DNA of 64,000 bases from Luteibacter sp. SG786 (GTDB taxonomy: Bacteria; Pseudomonadota; Gammaproteobacteria; Xanthomonadales; Rhodanobacteraceae). Below are positions 26,384-35,521 of the stretch, piece by piece (the stretch's first letter is position 1; each line of letters opens with the position of its first letter). The notes under the pieces are model-generated. The model ran no database searches, had not been told where the DNA came from, and saw only the letters and a list, made by a program, of their open reading frames with translations. The DNA lies in assembly GCF_011759605.1 (NCBI RefSeq), contig NZ_JAAOYX010000002.1, positions 434,001 through 498,000 on the forward strand, read 5' to 3'. The translations under genes and the position numbers were made by a program.

Positions 26384-27445
26384 ATGCATCGACGACACCA
26401 CCTGGATCTGGCAGCCGCCCGTCGCGAGCCGGCGCTACCCCGCACCACCACCTTCGCATCGGCCCTTCGCCTGTGGGCCGTGATGCTGGTGTGCGGCCTG
26501 GCAGTACTGCTGGGTTCCGTGCTTCTGGGCGGTGCCGATTCCACCATCGCGTCGTCCTGGCAGGCACTGGTGTCGCCGGCGGATACCGCCATGCACGCCA
26601 TCGTGTGGGAGCTGCGCGTGCCGCGCGCCGTCGCGGCCTACGGGGTGGGTGGCCTGCTGGCGGTGTCCGGGTGCCTCATGCAGATCCTCGTGCGGAATCC
26701 GCTCGCTGACCCCTATACGCTCGGCCTGTCCGGCGGTGCCGCCGTCGGCGCGTTGGCGGCCATGCTGGCCGGCGCGGGAGCCGCGATCACCGCCATGGGC
26801 GCCGCGGCCGGCGCGCTGCTCGCGTGCGTTACCGTGTTCGTGCTCGCCCATCGCGACCTGCTCGCTCGCGCCCGCGCGGCGCAGCGTGAGGATTCCACCG
26901 ACCTCATCCTGATCGGCGTGATGCTCGCCTCGGGTTTCGGCGCCATCGTCAGCATGATGCTGGTGCTCGCGCCCGACAGGAACCTGCGCGGCATGCTTTT
27001 CTGGATGATGGGCGACTTGAGCGGCGTGGCGCATGCGTGGCTGCCCGTGCTCATGCTGCTGGCATGCGTGCTCTTCGTCGCGCCGCTCGGCCGCCAGCTG
27101 AACCTGTTGATGCGCGGCGAGGAGTCGGCCAGCGCACTCGGCGTGCGTCCGAACGTCGTCAAGTCCGCCATCTTCGTCGTCGCTTCGCTCGCCACCGCCG
27201 TCGCCGTGACCACCGCGGGAACGGTCGGCTTCGTCGGCCTGGTGGTGCCGCACGCACTGCGGCGCCTCGTCGGCAACGACCAGCGCGTGCTTCTGCCCGC
27301 GTGCGCTCTCGGCGGCGGCATCGTGGTCACCATTGCCGACACCATCTCGCGCGTCGTGGCCGATCCCATCCAGTTGCCGGTGGGCGCGGTGATGGCCGTC
27401 ATCGGCGTGCCGACCTTCATGTTCCTGCTGGTACGGCGGCGATGA
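26384..27445 (+). CDS. btuC: FecCD-family ABC importer permease (BtuC-like)
   Basis: 353 residues, about ten membrane helices, with the FecCD motifs LRVPRAVAAYGVGGLLAVSG, QILVRNPLADPYTLGLSGGA and a C-terminal DTISRVVADPIQLPVGAVMAVIG. The operon continues with an ATPase and a binding protein. FecCD permeases carry B12, haem or ferric siderophores. I favour corrinoid because of the binding protein's family resemblance, but the substrate is not certain, and no cobalamin riboswitch is visible upstream. GAGG lies right before the ATG, so a start slightly downstream is possible. Confidence 0.88.
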   Translation: MHRRHHLDLAAARREPALPRTTTFASALRLWAVMLVCGLAVLLGSVLLGGADSTIASSWQALVSPADTAMHAIVWELRVPRAVAAYGVGGLLAVSGCLMQILVRNPLADPYTLGLSGGAAVGALAAMLAGAGAAITAMGAAAGALLACVTVFVLAHRDLLARARAAQREDSTDLILIGVMLASGFGAIVSMMLVLAPDRNLRGMLFWMMGDLSGVAHAWLPVLMLLACVLFVAPLGRQLNLLMRGEESASALGVRPNVVKSAIFVVASLATAVAVTTAGTVGFVGLVVPHALRRLVGNDQRVLLPACALGGGIVVTIADTISRVVADPIQLPVGAVMAVIGVPTFMFLLVRRR

Positions 27446-28230
27446 GCCTCGACCTCGTCGCCGAATCGCTCGCGCTGTCGATGCGCGGCCGCACGCTCGT
27501 CGAAGCGCTGGACATGCGCGTGGCGCCGGGGCAGGTGTGGTGCGTGCTCGGCCCCAACGGCGCCGGCAAATCCACTCTGCTGCGCACGCTGGCCGGTTTG
27601 CGTGCGGCCGATGGCGGGCGCGTGCTGCTGGGTGGCCGCGATATCGGCGGCTATCGCCCCATCGAACTCGCGCGCCGGCGCGGCTTCCTGCCGCAGACGA
27701 TCGTGGACGCGTTCAGCCTCACCGTGATGGAAGCGGTGATGTCGGCACGCCATCCCAGCTTGCCCTTCTGGGCTTGGGGCGAGCGCGACACCGGCCCGGC
27801 GAAACACGCCTTGCACACCTTCGAACTGGAATCCCTGGCAGACCGCGACGTGACCACGCTGTCGGGCGGCGAGCGCCAGCGTGTGAACATCGCCACGCTG
27901 TTCACACAGGATGTGGACATGCTGCTCCTCGACGAGCCGCTGTCGTCATTGGACCTTCACCACCAGATGAAGACCCTGCACGAACTGATGCGCGCGGCAT
28001 CCGCGCATGGCAAGGCGGTGGTCTACACCGTGCACGACATCAATCTCGCCTTCCAGCATGCGACGCACGCCGTGCTGCTCGACGGCAAGGGCGGCGCGCT
28101 GGCGGGGTTGAAGGACGACGTGGTGACCAGCGAGCACCTGACCGCTGCATTCCACCATCCCATCCACGCCGTGCTGCTCGGAAATGAGCCCTTCTTCCGC
28201 GCCGCGCGCCTGCACGGAACGCCCCCGTGA
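27442..28230 (+). CDS. btuD: ABC importer ATP-binding protein (BtuD-like)
   Basis: 262-residue cytoplasmic ATPase: Walker A GPNGAGKSTLL, Q-loop GFLPQ, signature TTLSGGERQRVNIA, Walker B DMLLLDEPLSSLDLHH, and a switch His in YTVHDINLA. The start overlaps the permease stop (ATGA). Belongs to the FecE/BtuD/HmuV group and pairs with the permease upstream. Confidence 0.9.
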   Translation: MSLDLVAESLALSMRGRTLVEALDMRVAPGQVWCVLGPNGAGKSTLLRTLAGLRAADGGRVLLGGRDIGGYRPIELARRRGFLPQTIVDAFSLTVMEAVMSARHPSLPFWAWGERDTGPAKHALHTFELESLADRDVTTLSGGERQRVNIATLFTQDVDMLLLDEPLSSLDLHHQMKTLHELMRAASAHGKAVVYTVHDINLAFQHATHAVLLDGKGGALAGLKDDVVTSEHLTAAFHHPIHAVLLGNEPFFRAARLHGTPP

Positions 28231-29096
28231 AACACCTGCTGGCCTGCCTTGCCCTGCTCGTCGCCTGCACATCGGCCGCGGCCTCCGTCAGCGTGGTCGA
28301 CGACGCGGGACGAACCGTTGCCCTGCCCGCGCCTGCTCGGCGCATCGTCAGCCTCGCCCCCAACATCACCGACACGCTGTTCGCCGCGGGCGCGGGCGCC
28401 TACGTGCTGGGCACCTCGCGGTTCACGGAATACCCGGCGGAAGCGAAGAAGGTGCCGGTAGTGGGCGACGCCACGATGATCGACCTCGAGCGCATCGTGG
28501 GCCTGAAGCCCGACATCGTCATCGTGTGGAAAAGCGGAAACGCCGCCGCGCAGGTCGACAAGCTCGTCCGTCTGGGCCTGCCCGTGTTCTACGCAGAAAC
28601 GACACGGCTCGCCGACATCCCTTCCGCGGTGCGGCGCTTCGGCGTGCTGGCGGGAACGGAAGACACGGCGGAACGGCACGCCCGCGCCTTCGAGTCGTCC
28701 CTGGAAACCCTGCGCAACGCCTACGCCGGTAAACGGCGGCTGAAAGTGTTCTACCAGGTATGGGACCGGCCCCTGATGACCGTCGGACGCGCCCAGATCA
28801 TCGACGACGCGCTGGATCTCTGCGGCGGCGACAACATCTTCGCCGACCTCACCCAGGCTGCACCCACCGTCGGGCGTGAAGCCGTGATCGCCCGCCGTCC
28901 CGATGTCATTCTCGGCGGCGGCGACGGCGGCGCCCTGGACGAGTGGAAGCGCACCGGCTTCCTCCCGGCCGCACGGAACGGCAACGTGCTCCCCCTCGAC
29001 GCGCCGACGCTGGCGCTGCCCTCTCCCTCGATCCTGTCCGGCGTGACCACGCTCTGTCGCGTGCTCGACGAAGCCCGGAGCCGGGCATTCCATTAG
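28227..29096 (+). CDS. btuF: periplasmic corrinoid/siderophore-binding protein (BtuF-like)
   Basis: 289 residues with a signal peptide (about 1-19) and a class III periplasmic-binding-protein fold: RIVSLAPNITDTLFAAGAGAYVLGTSRFTEYP, then KPDIVIVWKSGN, ADIPSAVRRFGVLAGTE and the second lobe LCGGDNIFADLTQAAPTVG. This profile is typical of BtuF and related vitamin B12 or haem binding proteins. It overlaps the ATPase gene by four bases and ends the operon. Substrate inferred, not shown. Confidence 0.85.
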   Translation: MKHLLACLALLVACTSAAASVSVVDDAGRTVALPAPARRIVSLAPNITDTLFAAGAGAYVLGTSRFTEYPAEAKKVPVVGDATMIDLERIVGLKPDIVIVWKSGNAAAQVDKLVRLGLPVFYAETTRLADIPSAVRRFGVLAGTEDTAERHARAFESSLETLRNAYAGKRRLKVFYQVWDRPLMTVGRAQIIDDALDLCGGDNIFADLTQAAPTVGREAVIARRPDVILGGGDGGALDEWKRTGFLPAARNGNVLPLDAPTLALPSPSILSGVTTLCRVLDEARSRAFH

Positions 29097-29208
29097 CGGC
29101 GCCCTGAAACGCTCGAAGCATCCTTAACGAACCCGTCAGGCGTTGCGGTCTTCGTCACATCTGCCCTGGATACACTCCAGCCGCCATCCACTCGCACGGA
29201 TCGACACG

Positions 29209-30945
29209 ATGACGCCCCCGAGCAGCCCCCCAGCCGATAACCGCGATCTTGCATGGCTCGACGGCTGTGGCGAGGCCGGGGCGCTGATCCGGGCGTTCGA
29301 CTGGACCGCCACCGGGCTCGGGCCGATCGAAAGTTGGCCGCAGAGCCTGCGCACGGTTACCGCCCTGCTGCTGCTTTCACCCGTGCCGCTGGTGCTGCTG
29401 TGGGGCGAGAAGGGGATCATGATCTACAACGACGCCTATTCCGTCTTCGCGGGCAGCCGTCACCCGTCGCTGCTCGGCTCGGAAGTCCGCAAGGGCTGGG
29501 CCGAGGTCGCCGACTTCAACGACAACGTGATGCGGGTGGGGCTGGCCGGGGGCACCCTGGCCTACAAGGACCAGGAACTGACCCTGGTCCGGCACGGCGC
29601 ACCCGAACCGGTCTGGATGAACCTCGACTATTCGCCGGTGCTGGGCGAGGACGGCAAGCCGGCCGGCGTCATCGCCATCGTCGTGGAAACGACCCAGCGC
29701 GTGCTCGCCGAAGCGGAGGTACGCGAAAGCGAGCGGCGCTTCCGCGAGGAACTGGAGGCGAAGGTGGCCGAGCGCACCGCCGCCCTGGAGCGCAGCGAGG
29801 AAAACATCCGCAAGGCCGAACAGGCGCTGATGCAGGTGCAGAAGATGGAGGCGCTGGGCAACCTCACCGGTGGCATCGCGCACGACTTCAACAACCTGCT
29901 GATGGCCGTGCACGGCAGCCTGGAACTGTTGCGCGAACGCATGCCGCAGGACCCGCTGCTGCTTCGCCTGCTGGACAACGCGATGGCCGGGGCACAACGC
30001 GGCAGCACACTGACGCGGCGCATGCTCGCCTATGCGCGCCGGCAGGAACTGAAGGCCGAGCGGGTGGACTTGCGTGCGCTCGTCGAGGGCATGAAGGAAC
30101 TGATGCAGCGCTCGCTCGGGGGCACCATCGTGATCGAGACCCGATTCGCCCCCGACGTCCCTCCCGTCGAGGCCGATGTCAACCAGCTGGAATCGGCACT
30201 GCTCAACCTGGCCGTGAACGCGCGCGACGCGATGGACGGTGCCGGCACCATTGTCATCTCCACCGCGGAGAAGTGGGTCCGCAACACGGATGGACCCGTT
30301 CGCCCCGGACACTACGTGCGCCTGTCGTTGTCGGACTCGGGTTCGGGCATGGACGAAGCCACGTTGAATCGCGCAATCGAGCCTTTCTTCACGACCAAGG
30401 GCGTGGGCAAGGGCACCGGACTGGGCCTGTCGATGGTGCACGGCCTGGCCGAACAGCTCGGCGGCGCACTGGTGATGCGCAGCAAGGAGGACGAAGGCAC
30501 CACGGCGGAAATCTGGCTTCCGGCCGCCCCAGCGCTCCAGGCCGCCGCACCTGCCTCGCCCGTTGCCGCGCCCTCATTCTGCCGCATTCCCACGACGCGG
30601 ACCCTTCGCATCCTTACCGTCGACGACGACGAGCTGGTGCGCGCCACCACGGTGGAGATGCTGGAAGACTTAGGCTACGCCGTGGTCGCCGCGCGTTCCG
30701 GCGCGGAGGCATTGAACCTGATCGAGGAAGCCGCGGTCGACCTGGTGATCACCGACCACGCCATGCCGCAGATGACCGGCACGCAACTTGCCATCCGGCT
30801 GCGCGAACGGTATCCCACGCTTCCCATCGTGCTTGCCACTGGCTACGCCGACCTGCCCGCCGGACCGCAGATCGACCTGCCGCGCCTTGCGAAGCCCTAT
30901 TCGCAGGCAGCTTTGGCACGGATGGTGGAGCAGGTGATGCCATAG
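29209..30945 (+). CDS. PAS-type hybrid histidine kinase with C-terminal receiver
   Basis: 578 residues. A PAS-like sensor (about 15-150, WIDxGxGxIxSWPxSLR family start seen as GLGPIESWPQSLRTV), a short coiled coil, HisKA with H in GGIAHDFNNLLMAVHG, HATPase_c (N box LLNLAVNARDAM, G box GTGLGLSMVHGLAEQ), an Ala/Pro linker and a receiver domain (ILTVDDDELVR, Asp in LVITDHAMPQMTG). No membrane helix is clear. I start at ATG 29209 (MTPPSSPP); an ATG at 29143 would add 22 unusual residues. Monocistronic. Confidence 0.9.
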   Translation: MTPPSSPPADNRDLAWLDGCGEAGALIRAFDWTATGLGPIESWPQSLRTVTALLLLSPVPLVLLWGEKGIMIYNDAYSVFAGSRHPSLLGSEVRKGWAEVADFNDNVMRVGLAGGTLAYKDQELTLVRHGAPEPVWMNLDYSPVLGEDGKPAGVIAIVVETTQRVLAEAEVRESERRFREELEAKVAERTAALERSEENIRKAEQALMQVQKMEALGNLTGGIAHDFNNLLMAVHGSLELLRERMPQDPLLLRLLDNAMAGAQRGSTLTRRMLAYARRQELKAERVDLRALVEGMKELMQRSLGGTIVIETRFAPDVPPVEADVNQLESALLNLAVNARDAMDGAGTIVISTAEKWVRNTDGPVRPGHYVRLSLSDSGSGMDEATLNRAIEPFFTTKGVGKGTGLGLSMVHGLAEQLGGALVMRSKEDEGTTAEIWLPAAPALQAAAPASPVAAPSFCRIPTTRTLRILTVDDDELVRATTVEMLEDLGYAVVAARSGAEALNLIEEAAVDLVITDHAMPQMTGTQLAIRLRERYPTLPIVLATGYADLPAGPQIDLPRLAKPYSQAALARMVEQVMP

Positions 30946-31001
30946 TATGATTTCGTAGATCATTCAACGAGGTATTCATCCGATGCGCCAGTAGTGCCCG
31001 C

Positions 31002-31044
31002 GCCCGATCTTCGGGCCGACAACGAACTCTCCCCATCCTGGGAG
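31002..31044 (+). promoter_or_regulatory. paired hairpins in the ABC-F leader
   Basis: Two small stem-loops precede the ABC-F gene: GCCCGA-TCT-TCGGGC at 31002-31016 and CTCCC-N6-GGGAG at 31029-31044, 27 bases before the start codon. ABC-F ribosome-protection genes are often controlled by leader attenuation, so these are worth noting, but neither hairpin is followed by a U-run and no convincing leader peptide is visible. Confidence 0.3.
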
Positions 31045-31070
31045 ACCGTGTGGCATGACTGGAAGAACGC

Positions 31071-32684
31071 ATGACGAATATTTTTCTGACGCTCGACGGC
31101 GTCGCCTGTGTCCTGCCGGACGGCCGGACGCTCTTCTCCGATCTCCACGAATCGTTCGACGAACGCCCGACGGGGCTCGTCGGCCGCAACGGCGTGGGCA
31201 AAAGCACGCTTGCACGCATGCTGGCCGGACAGGCCGCGCCTGCGCGCGGCCGGATCGGGCGGGGCGGCACCACCTATTACCTGGCGCAACGCGCCGCCGA
31301 TGACGCCGCGAACTCGGTGGCCGAGCTTGCCGGTGTCGGCGAGATCATTGCGGCGTTGGCACGAATCGAAGCGGGAAGCAGCCATCAACGCGACTTCGAT
31401 GTCGTGGACGAGCGTTGGGACACGCGCGAACGCCTGCTCGATGCATTGCAGGCCGAGGGGCTCGCTCATCTCGCTCCTGATGCGCGAACGAATACGCTGA
31501 GCGGCGGCGAAGCCATGCGTGTCGGCCTGCTCGGCGCACGTCTGTGTGGCGCCGACTACCTGATCCTCGACGAGCCCAGCAACCACCTCGACCGCGAGGC
31601 GCGAAGCGAACTGCGACGCTGGCTTCGCACGTGGACGGGTGGATTGTTGGTCGTGAGCCACGACCGCGAACTGCTCGGCGACATGGCGCGCATTGTCGAA
31701 CTTTCGCCGCAGGGGCTCCGCAGCTACGGCGGGGGCTACGCGTTCTATGCGGAAATGCACGCCCAGGAACGGGACGCTGCCCAGCGATCGCTGGATGCGA
31801 GCAAGCTCGAACGGAAACGTGCCGCACAGGCGATGCGCGAACAGCAGGAACGACAGGCGCGGCGGCAGGCGCGCGGACGGCGCGACGCCAGCGACGCCAA
31901 CCTTCCGCGCATCATGCTCGGCGGAAGGAAGAGCCGCAGCGAAGCGACGGCCGGCAAGCTGGAGCAGCAGCGGGAAGCGACTCGCGAAGCCCTTGCGGCC
32001 AAGGTGGCTGACGCGGCACGCCGCGTGAACGAGGACGTGGCACCCACGCTGCTGGTACCCGGCACCGCTCGGGTTGCCCGCAAGCGTGTCGCGATGCTCC
32101 AGGACGTGGTGCTCCCCCACGTGCGTGGCGGCGCGCGAACGATCGACCTGGTGCTCAGGGGAAGCCAGCGCATCGGTGTCACAGGGCCGAACGGAAGCGG
32201 CAAGTCCACGCTGCTGCACCTGCTCGCAGGGAGGATCGCGCCCTTGTCCGGAAGCATCGATGTGCCCGTTCGCGTTGCCTGGCTCGATCAGCGCCTTGCC
32301 ACCCTGAATCCGGCACGTCCACTTATCGTCCAAATGCGCGAGGCCGCGCCTTCGGTAGCTGAAGACACTTTGCGTCTGCGCCTTGCCTTGCTGGCCCTGG
32401 ACGCGCAGAAGATCGGTATACCGACAGGTTCGCTCAGCGGCGGCGAGCGCCTGAAAGCGGCCCTCGCCCACGCGCTGGTAGCGGACCCGCCGCCCGAGCT
32501 GCTGCTGCTCGACGAACCGGGCAACCACCTGGATATCGCTTCGCTCGAGGCCCTCGAGGCCATGCTGATGCAGTACGAAGGCACGCTCGTCGTCGTATCG
32601 CACGACGAGGCGTTCCTCGACCGGCTCGCCCTCACGGACCGGCTGTCACCAACGCCGCAGGGGTGGCGGCTCCTGCCATGGTGA
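31071..32684 (+). CDS. ABC-F family ATPase (ribosome-associated)
   Basis: 537 residues, two nucleotide-binding domains and no membrane segments. NBD1: Walker A LVGRNGVGKST, signature LSGGEAMRVG, Walker B YLILDEPSNHLD. NBD2: Walker A GPNGSGKST, signature LSGGERLKAALA, Walker B LLLLDEPGNHLD. The linker (about 230-340) is Arg/Ala/Gln-rich and partly helical, as in ABC-F proteins that insert a tip into the ribosomal E site. They act in translation stress or antibiotic protection. A GGAAG ribosome site lies 7 bases before the ATG. Which ABC-F subgroup is not decided. Confidence 0.9.
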   Translation: MTNIFLTLDGVACVLPDGRTLFSDLHESFDERPTGLVGRNGVGKSTLARMLAGQAAPARGRIGRGGTTYYLAQRAADDAANSVAELAGVGEIIAALARIEAGSSHQRDFDVVDERWDTRERLLDALQAEGLAHLAPDARTNTLSGGEAMRVGLLGARLCGADYLILDEPSNHLDREARSELRRWLRTWTGGLLVVSHDRELLGDMARIVELSPQGLRSYGGGYAFYAEMHAQERDAAQRSLDASKLERKRAAQAMREQQERQARRQARGRRDASDANLPRIMLGGRKSRSEATAGKLEQQREATREALAAKVADAARRVNEDVAPTLLVPGTARVARKRVAMLQDVVLPHVRGGARTIDLVLRGSQRIGVTGPNGSGKSTLLHLLAGRIAPLSGSIDVPVRVAWLDQRLATLNPARPLIVQMREAAPSVAEDTLRLRLALLALDAQKIGIPTGSLSGGERLKAALAHALVADPPPELLLLDEPGNHLDIASLEALEAMLMQYEGTLVVVSHDEAFLDRLALTDRLSPTPQGWRLLPW

Positions 32685-32748
32685 GGCCCTTGCCGCCGAG
32701 TCGCAGGTTGCGCACGAGGTAGTCGCGCAGTGCTGGGGCCGGCGGCGC

Positions 32749-34656
32749 TCAGTCCTTCTTGCCGATGGCCTGCGGGAGGCGGTATCGCTGGTGCCCATAG
32801 GCCCAGCTGGGCCACAGCGCGTGTGCCAAGGCCACCTTTTCGAGCTGAGGGTCCACGGCCTCCGGTTCCAGCTTCTCTCCCTCCACCGTGTAGCGGTACT
32901 GCGCGGCAGGCTGGTTCGGGCGCAACACCATGAGGGTGTCGTTGCTCAGATAACCGTAGTTGTCGCCGTACTGCATGATGGCGCGGTCAGGGTAATGCCG
33001 GGTGAGATCGGCGCCGAGCATCGGGTGTTCGCTGCTGATGCCGATGAGCGAGAGCAGGGTCGGTGCGAGATCCACCTGGCTGACGATGTGATCGTCCTTC
33101 TTCACCGGCACGCCGGCGCCGATGATCAGCGCCGGGATATGGAAGTGGCGCACTGGCACCAGGCTGGCGCCGAATACGCGCGCGTCGTGATCGGCCACCA
33201 CAAGGAACACGGTGTGGTTCCAGTACGGCGACTGCTTCGCCTTGGCGAAGAACTGTCCGATGGACCAGTCGGCGTAGCGCACCGCATTTGCATTGCTCGC
33301 CGGATCGCCTTCCGGCTTGATGCGGCCGGCAGGATATTCCCACGGCGTGTGATTGGATACGGAGAAGGCGACGGTCAGGGTCGGCTTGTCGCCGTCGTCG
33401 AGCAGGCGCTGGTGCAGTTCGTTGAACATGTCCTCGTCGGACGCGCCCCAGGAGCCGACGAAGGCCGGCTTCGTCTTGAAGGTGGCGCGGTCGACGACCT
33501 CGTTGAACCCGTTGCCGAAGAAGAACGAGCGCATGTTGTCGAAATGCGCCTCGCCGCCGTAGAGGAAGCGGGTGTGGTAGCCGAAGGTATCCAGCAGCGC
33601 ACCGAGGGTGAAGAAGTCGCGCTGGCTGCGCGGAAGCTTCAGCACGGCCTCGGCCGGCGTGGGCAGGAACCCGGTGGTCACCGCCTCCAGGCCGCGCGCG
33701 CTGCGCGTGCCCGTGGCGTACGTGCGGGCGAGCCACCAGCCTTCGTTCGACAACTTGTCGAGTTCGGGCGTGTAGCCCGCGCCACCAAGGCTGCCGACGA
33801 ACTGCGCTCCGAGGCTTTCCTCGAGGATGATGACGAGGTTGAGCGGCTTGTCGCCCTGGCGCGTGGCTTGCTGGCGATGCAGGCTCGGGTATTGCGGATC
33901 GAGCGGCGCGCCTTCGAAACCGGCGGTGGCGCGCACGATGGACTGCATCTCCGCTTCGGGCATCTTGCCGTACACGGCGGACGCCGAACGTTCGTTGCCC
34001 AGCGCGATGGCGGCGTTGAGCACGCTGTAAAGGGAGTTGAGCGGCAGCGCATTCACCATCGCGTCGTTGGTGAACGCCACCTGCGACGCGTTCAACGGAC
34101 GATGTTGCAAGGTACCGCGGCCGGCCAGGAAGAGGACGACGAAGGCCAGCACCGTCGCCACCGGGCGCAGCCAACCGCGCATCGGCACAGGGTCGGGACG
34201 ACGCGTGGGCAACAGGCGGAAGCCCACCCACCCGACCAACGCAAAGACGATGAGCGCACCGGCCACCACCAACTTGTAGCCGTGCCAAAGCATCGCCAGC
34301 ACTTCGTTCGGGCTGGTCAGGTACTCGAAGTACAGGCGGTTGGGACGCGTGTCGTATTCCACGATGAACTGGGGCGTGGACACTTCCAGCAATACGAAGG
34401 CCAGCCACCAGAAGCGCAACCACCACGCGGCGATGCGCGTGGGCCAGGCGCGATGGCCGAGCCAGGGCGACAGCAGCGCGGGCCAGGCGACGATCATGGC
34501 CACCAGCGACAGATCGATGCGCCAGCCGCCCAGGAGGATCGGCCACAGGCCGCCCGCATCGTGGACGCGGGTCCACTGCCACAGCGAAAGCCCCACACGG
34601 GACAGGGTCAGGAACACGAGGGCGGCGACGATGAAGCGCCAGGTAAGCTTGCGCAC
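32749..34656 (-). CDS. LTA-synthase-like sulfatase-fold membrane enzyme
   Basis: 635 residues: five N-terminal membrane helices (about 5-190), then a periplasmic alkaline-phosphatase/sulfatase domain. Motifs: LNLVIILEESLGAQFVGSLGG (metal-binding start), the catalytic Thr in ATGTRSARGLEAV, FFFGNGFNEVVDR, and FLVVADHDARVFGASLVP. This arrangement is LtaS/OpgB/phosphoglycerol-transferase type. In Gram-negatives such proteins modify osmoregulated glucans or lipids with phosphoglycerol or phosphoethanolamine. It is divergent from the YrbL-like gene. Substrate unknown. Confidence 0.88.
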   Translation of the reverse strand: MRKLTWRFIVAALVFLTLSRVGLSLWQWTRVHDAGGLWPILLGGWRIDLSLVAMIVAWPALLSPWLGHRAWPTRIAAWWLRFWWLAFVLLEVSTPQFIVEYDTRPNRLYFEYLTSPNEVLAMLWHGYKLVVAGALIVFALVGWVGFRLLPTRRPDPVPMRGWLRPVATVLAFVVLFLAGRGTLQHRPLNASQVAFTNDAMVNALPLNSLYSVLNAAIALGNERSASAVYGKMPEAEMQSIVRATAGFEGAPLDPQYPSLHRQQATRQGDKPLNLVIILEESLGAQFVGSLGGAGYTPELDKLSNEGWWLARTYATGTRSARGLEAVTTGFLPTPAEAVLKLPRSQRDFFTLGALLDTFGYHTRFLYGGEAHFDNMRSFFFGNGFNEVVDRATFKTKPAFVGSWGASDEDMFNELHQRLLDDGDKPTLTVAFSVSNHTPWEYPAGRIKPEGDPASNANAVRYADWSIGQFFAKAKQSPYWNHTVFLVVADHDARVFGASLVPVRHFHIPALIIGAGVPVKKDDHIVSQVDLAPTLLSLIGISSEHPMLGADLTRHYPDRAIMQYGDNYGYLSNDTLMVLRPNQPAAQYRYTVEGEKLEPEAVDPQLEKVALAHALWPSWAYGHQRYRLPQAIGKKD

Positions 34657-34785
34657 GTTGAGTGATCCAGGGTGGGCGCGGCGGCCGCCACGCGTGGAAG
34701 ACGCATGTTACAGCCCTGAGACTTTACACTGCCGGTCTTCCAGACAACTTACGGGGGCCTTTCGGCCGCCGCGCGAGGACCGACG

Positions 34786-35409
34786 ATGTTCAGACTGGCC
34801 GAGGCCACGCCGATCGCCACCGGGCACGTCCGTGAGGTGTACCAGCACCCGGATGATGCCGATCTGCTGATCAAGGTGATCGCCAGCGGCTCCATCGAGG
34901 AGCGCTGGAACAAGGCCCCCTGGTACCGCCGCATGGCGCGCAGCGGGCCTTACAAGGATTTCGTCCGCGAGTTCCGCGAATACGTCACGGGCATCTACGT
35001 CGGGGGCTACGCTACTTCCCCCATCGCCCGCGTGGTTGGGCTGGAGATGACCGACATCGGCCTGGGACAGATCGTCGAGAAGGTGCGCGCACCCGACGGC
35101 GGGCTCGCACCGACGCTGCACGACTGGGTGAAGGCCGAAGGGTTCACCGGGAAGACCCAGGCCGAGTTGGAGGCCTTCTATGCGCGATTGCTCTCGCACA
35201 ACACCATCGCCGCCGACCTGCATGCATGGAACGTGGTGTACGGCGAGGATTCGCGCGGCGGACCGCGCCTGGTGATGATCGACGGCTTCGGCGAGAAGAA
35301 CATCATCCCGCACTGCTCCATGAGCCGTACGCACAACGCATCGCGCACGAAGAAGAAGTACGAGCGGATGGTGCGGAGGACGAAGGCGGAAGCGCCCCAG
35401 GTGCCGTGA
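34786..35409 (+). CDS. yrbL: YrbL-like (PhoP-regulated) protein kinase-fold protein
   Basis: 207 residues. It matches the YrbL family, named from a PhoP-regulated E. coli gene, with a kinase-like core: TGHVREVYQHPDDADLLIKV (phosphate loop plus Lys), REFREYVTG, then NTIAADLHAWNVVYG (catalytic-loop-like DLHxxN) and VMIDGFGEKN (DFG-like). A small-molecule kinase activity is plausible but unproven. It is divergent from the LTA-synthase-like gene, with 129 bases between. REP sequence follows its stop. Confidence 0.85.
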   Translation: MFRLAEATPIATGHVREVYQHPDDADLLIKVIASGSIEERWNKAPWYRRMARSGPYKDFVREFREYVTGIYVGGYATSPIARVVGLEMTDIGLGQIVEKVRAPDGGLAPTLHDWVKAEGFTGKTQAELEAFYARLLSHNTIAADLHAWNVVYGEDSRGGPRLVMIDGFGEKNIIPHCSMSRTHNASRTKKKYERMVRRTKAEAPQVP

Positions 35410-35427
35410 CGGCGCTCGATGCCCATG

Positions 35428-35510
35428 TGTGGGAGCCGCTTCAGCGGCGATGGGTGCTCGCGGCAAGGTTGCCCGCTGCCGCGGGATCGCCGGCATAGCC
35501 GGCTCCCACA
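35428..35510. repeat. REP doublet (BIME), orientation B-A, between convergent yrbL-like and ArnT-like genes
   Basis: 83-base element. It begins TGTGGGAGCCGCTTCAGCGG and ends GCCGGCATAGCCGGCTCCCA-CA: two hairpin units sharing the head GTGGGAGCCG, arranged tail to tail around the core TGCTCGCGGCAAGG...CCCGCTGCCGCGGG. It lies in the 112-base convergent gap and could also stop transcription from both sides. Confidence 0.85.
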
Positions 35511-35521
35511 GGGCGCGCTCC

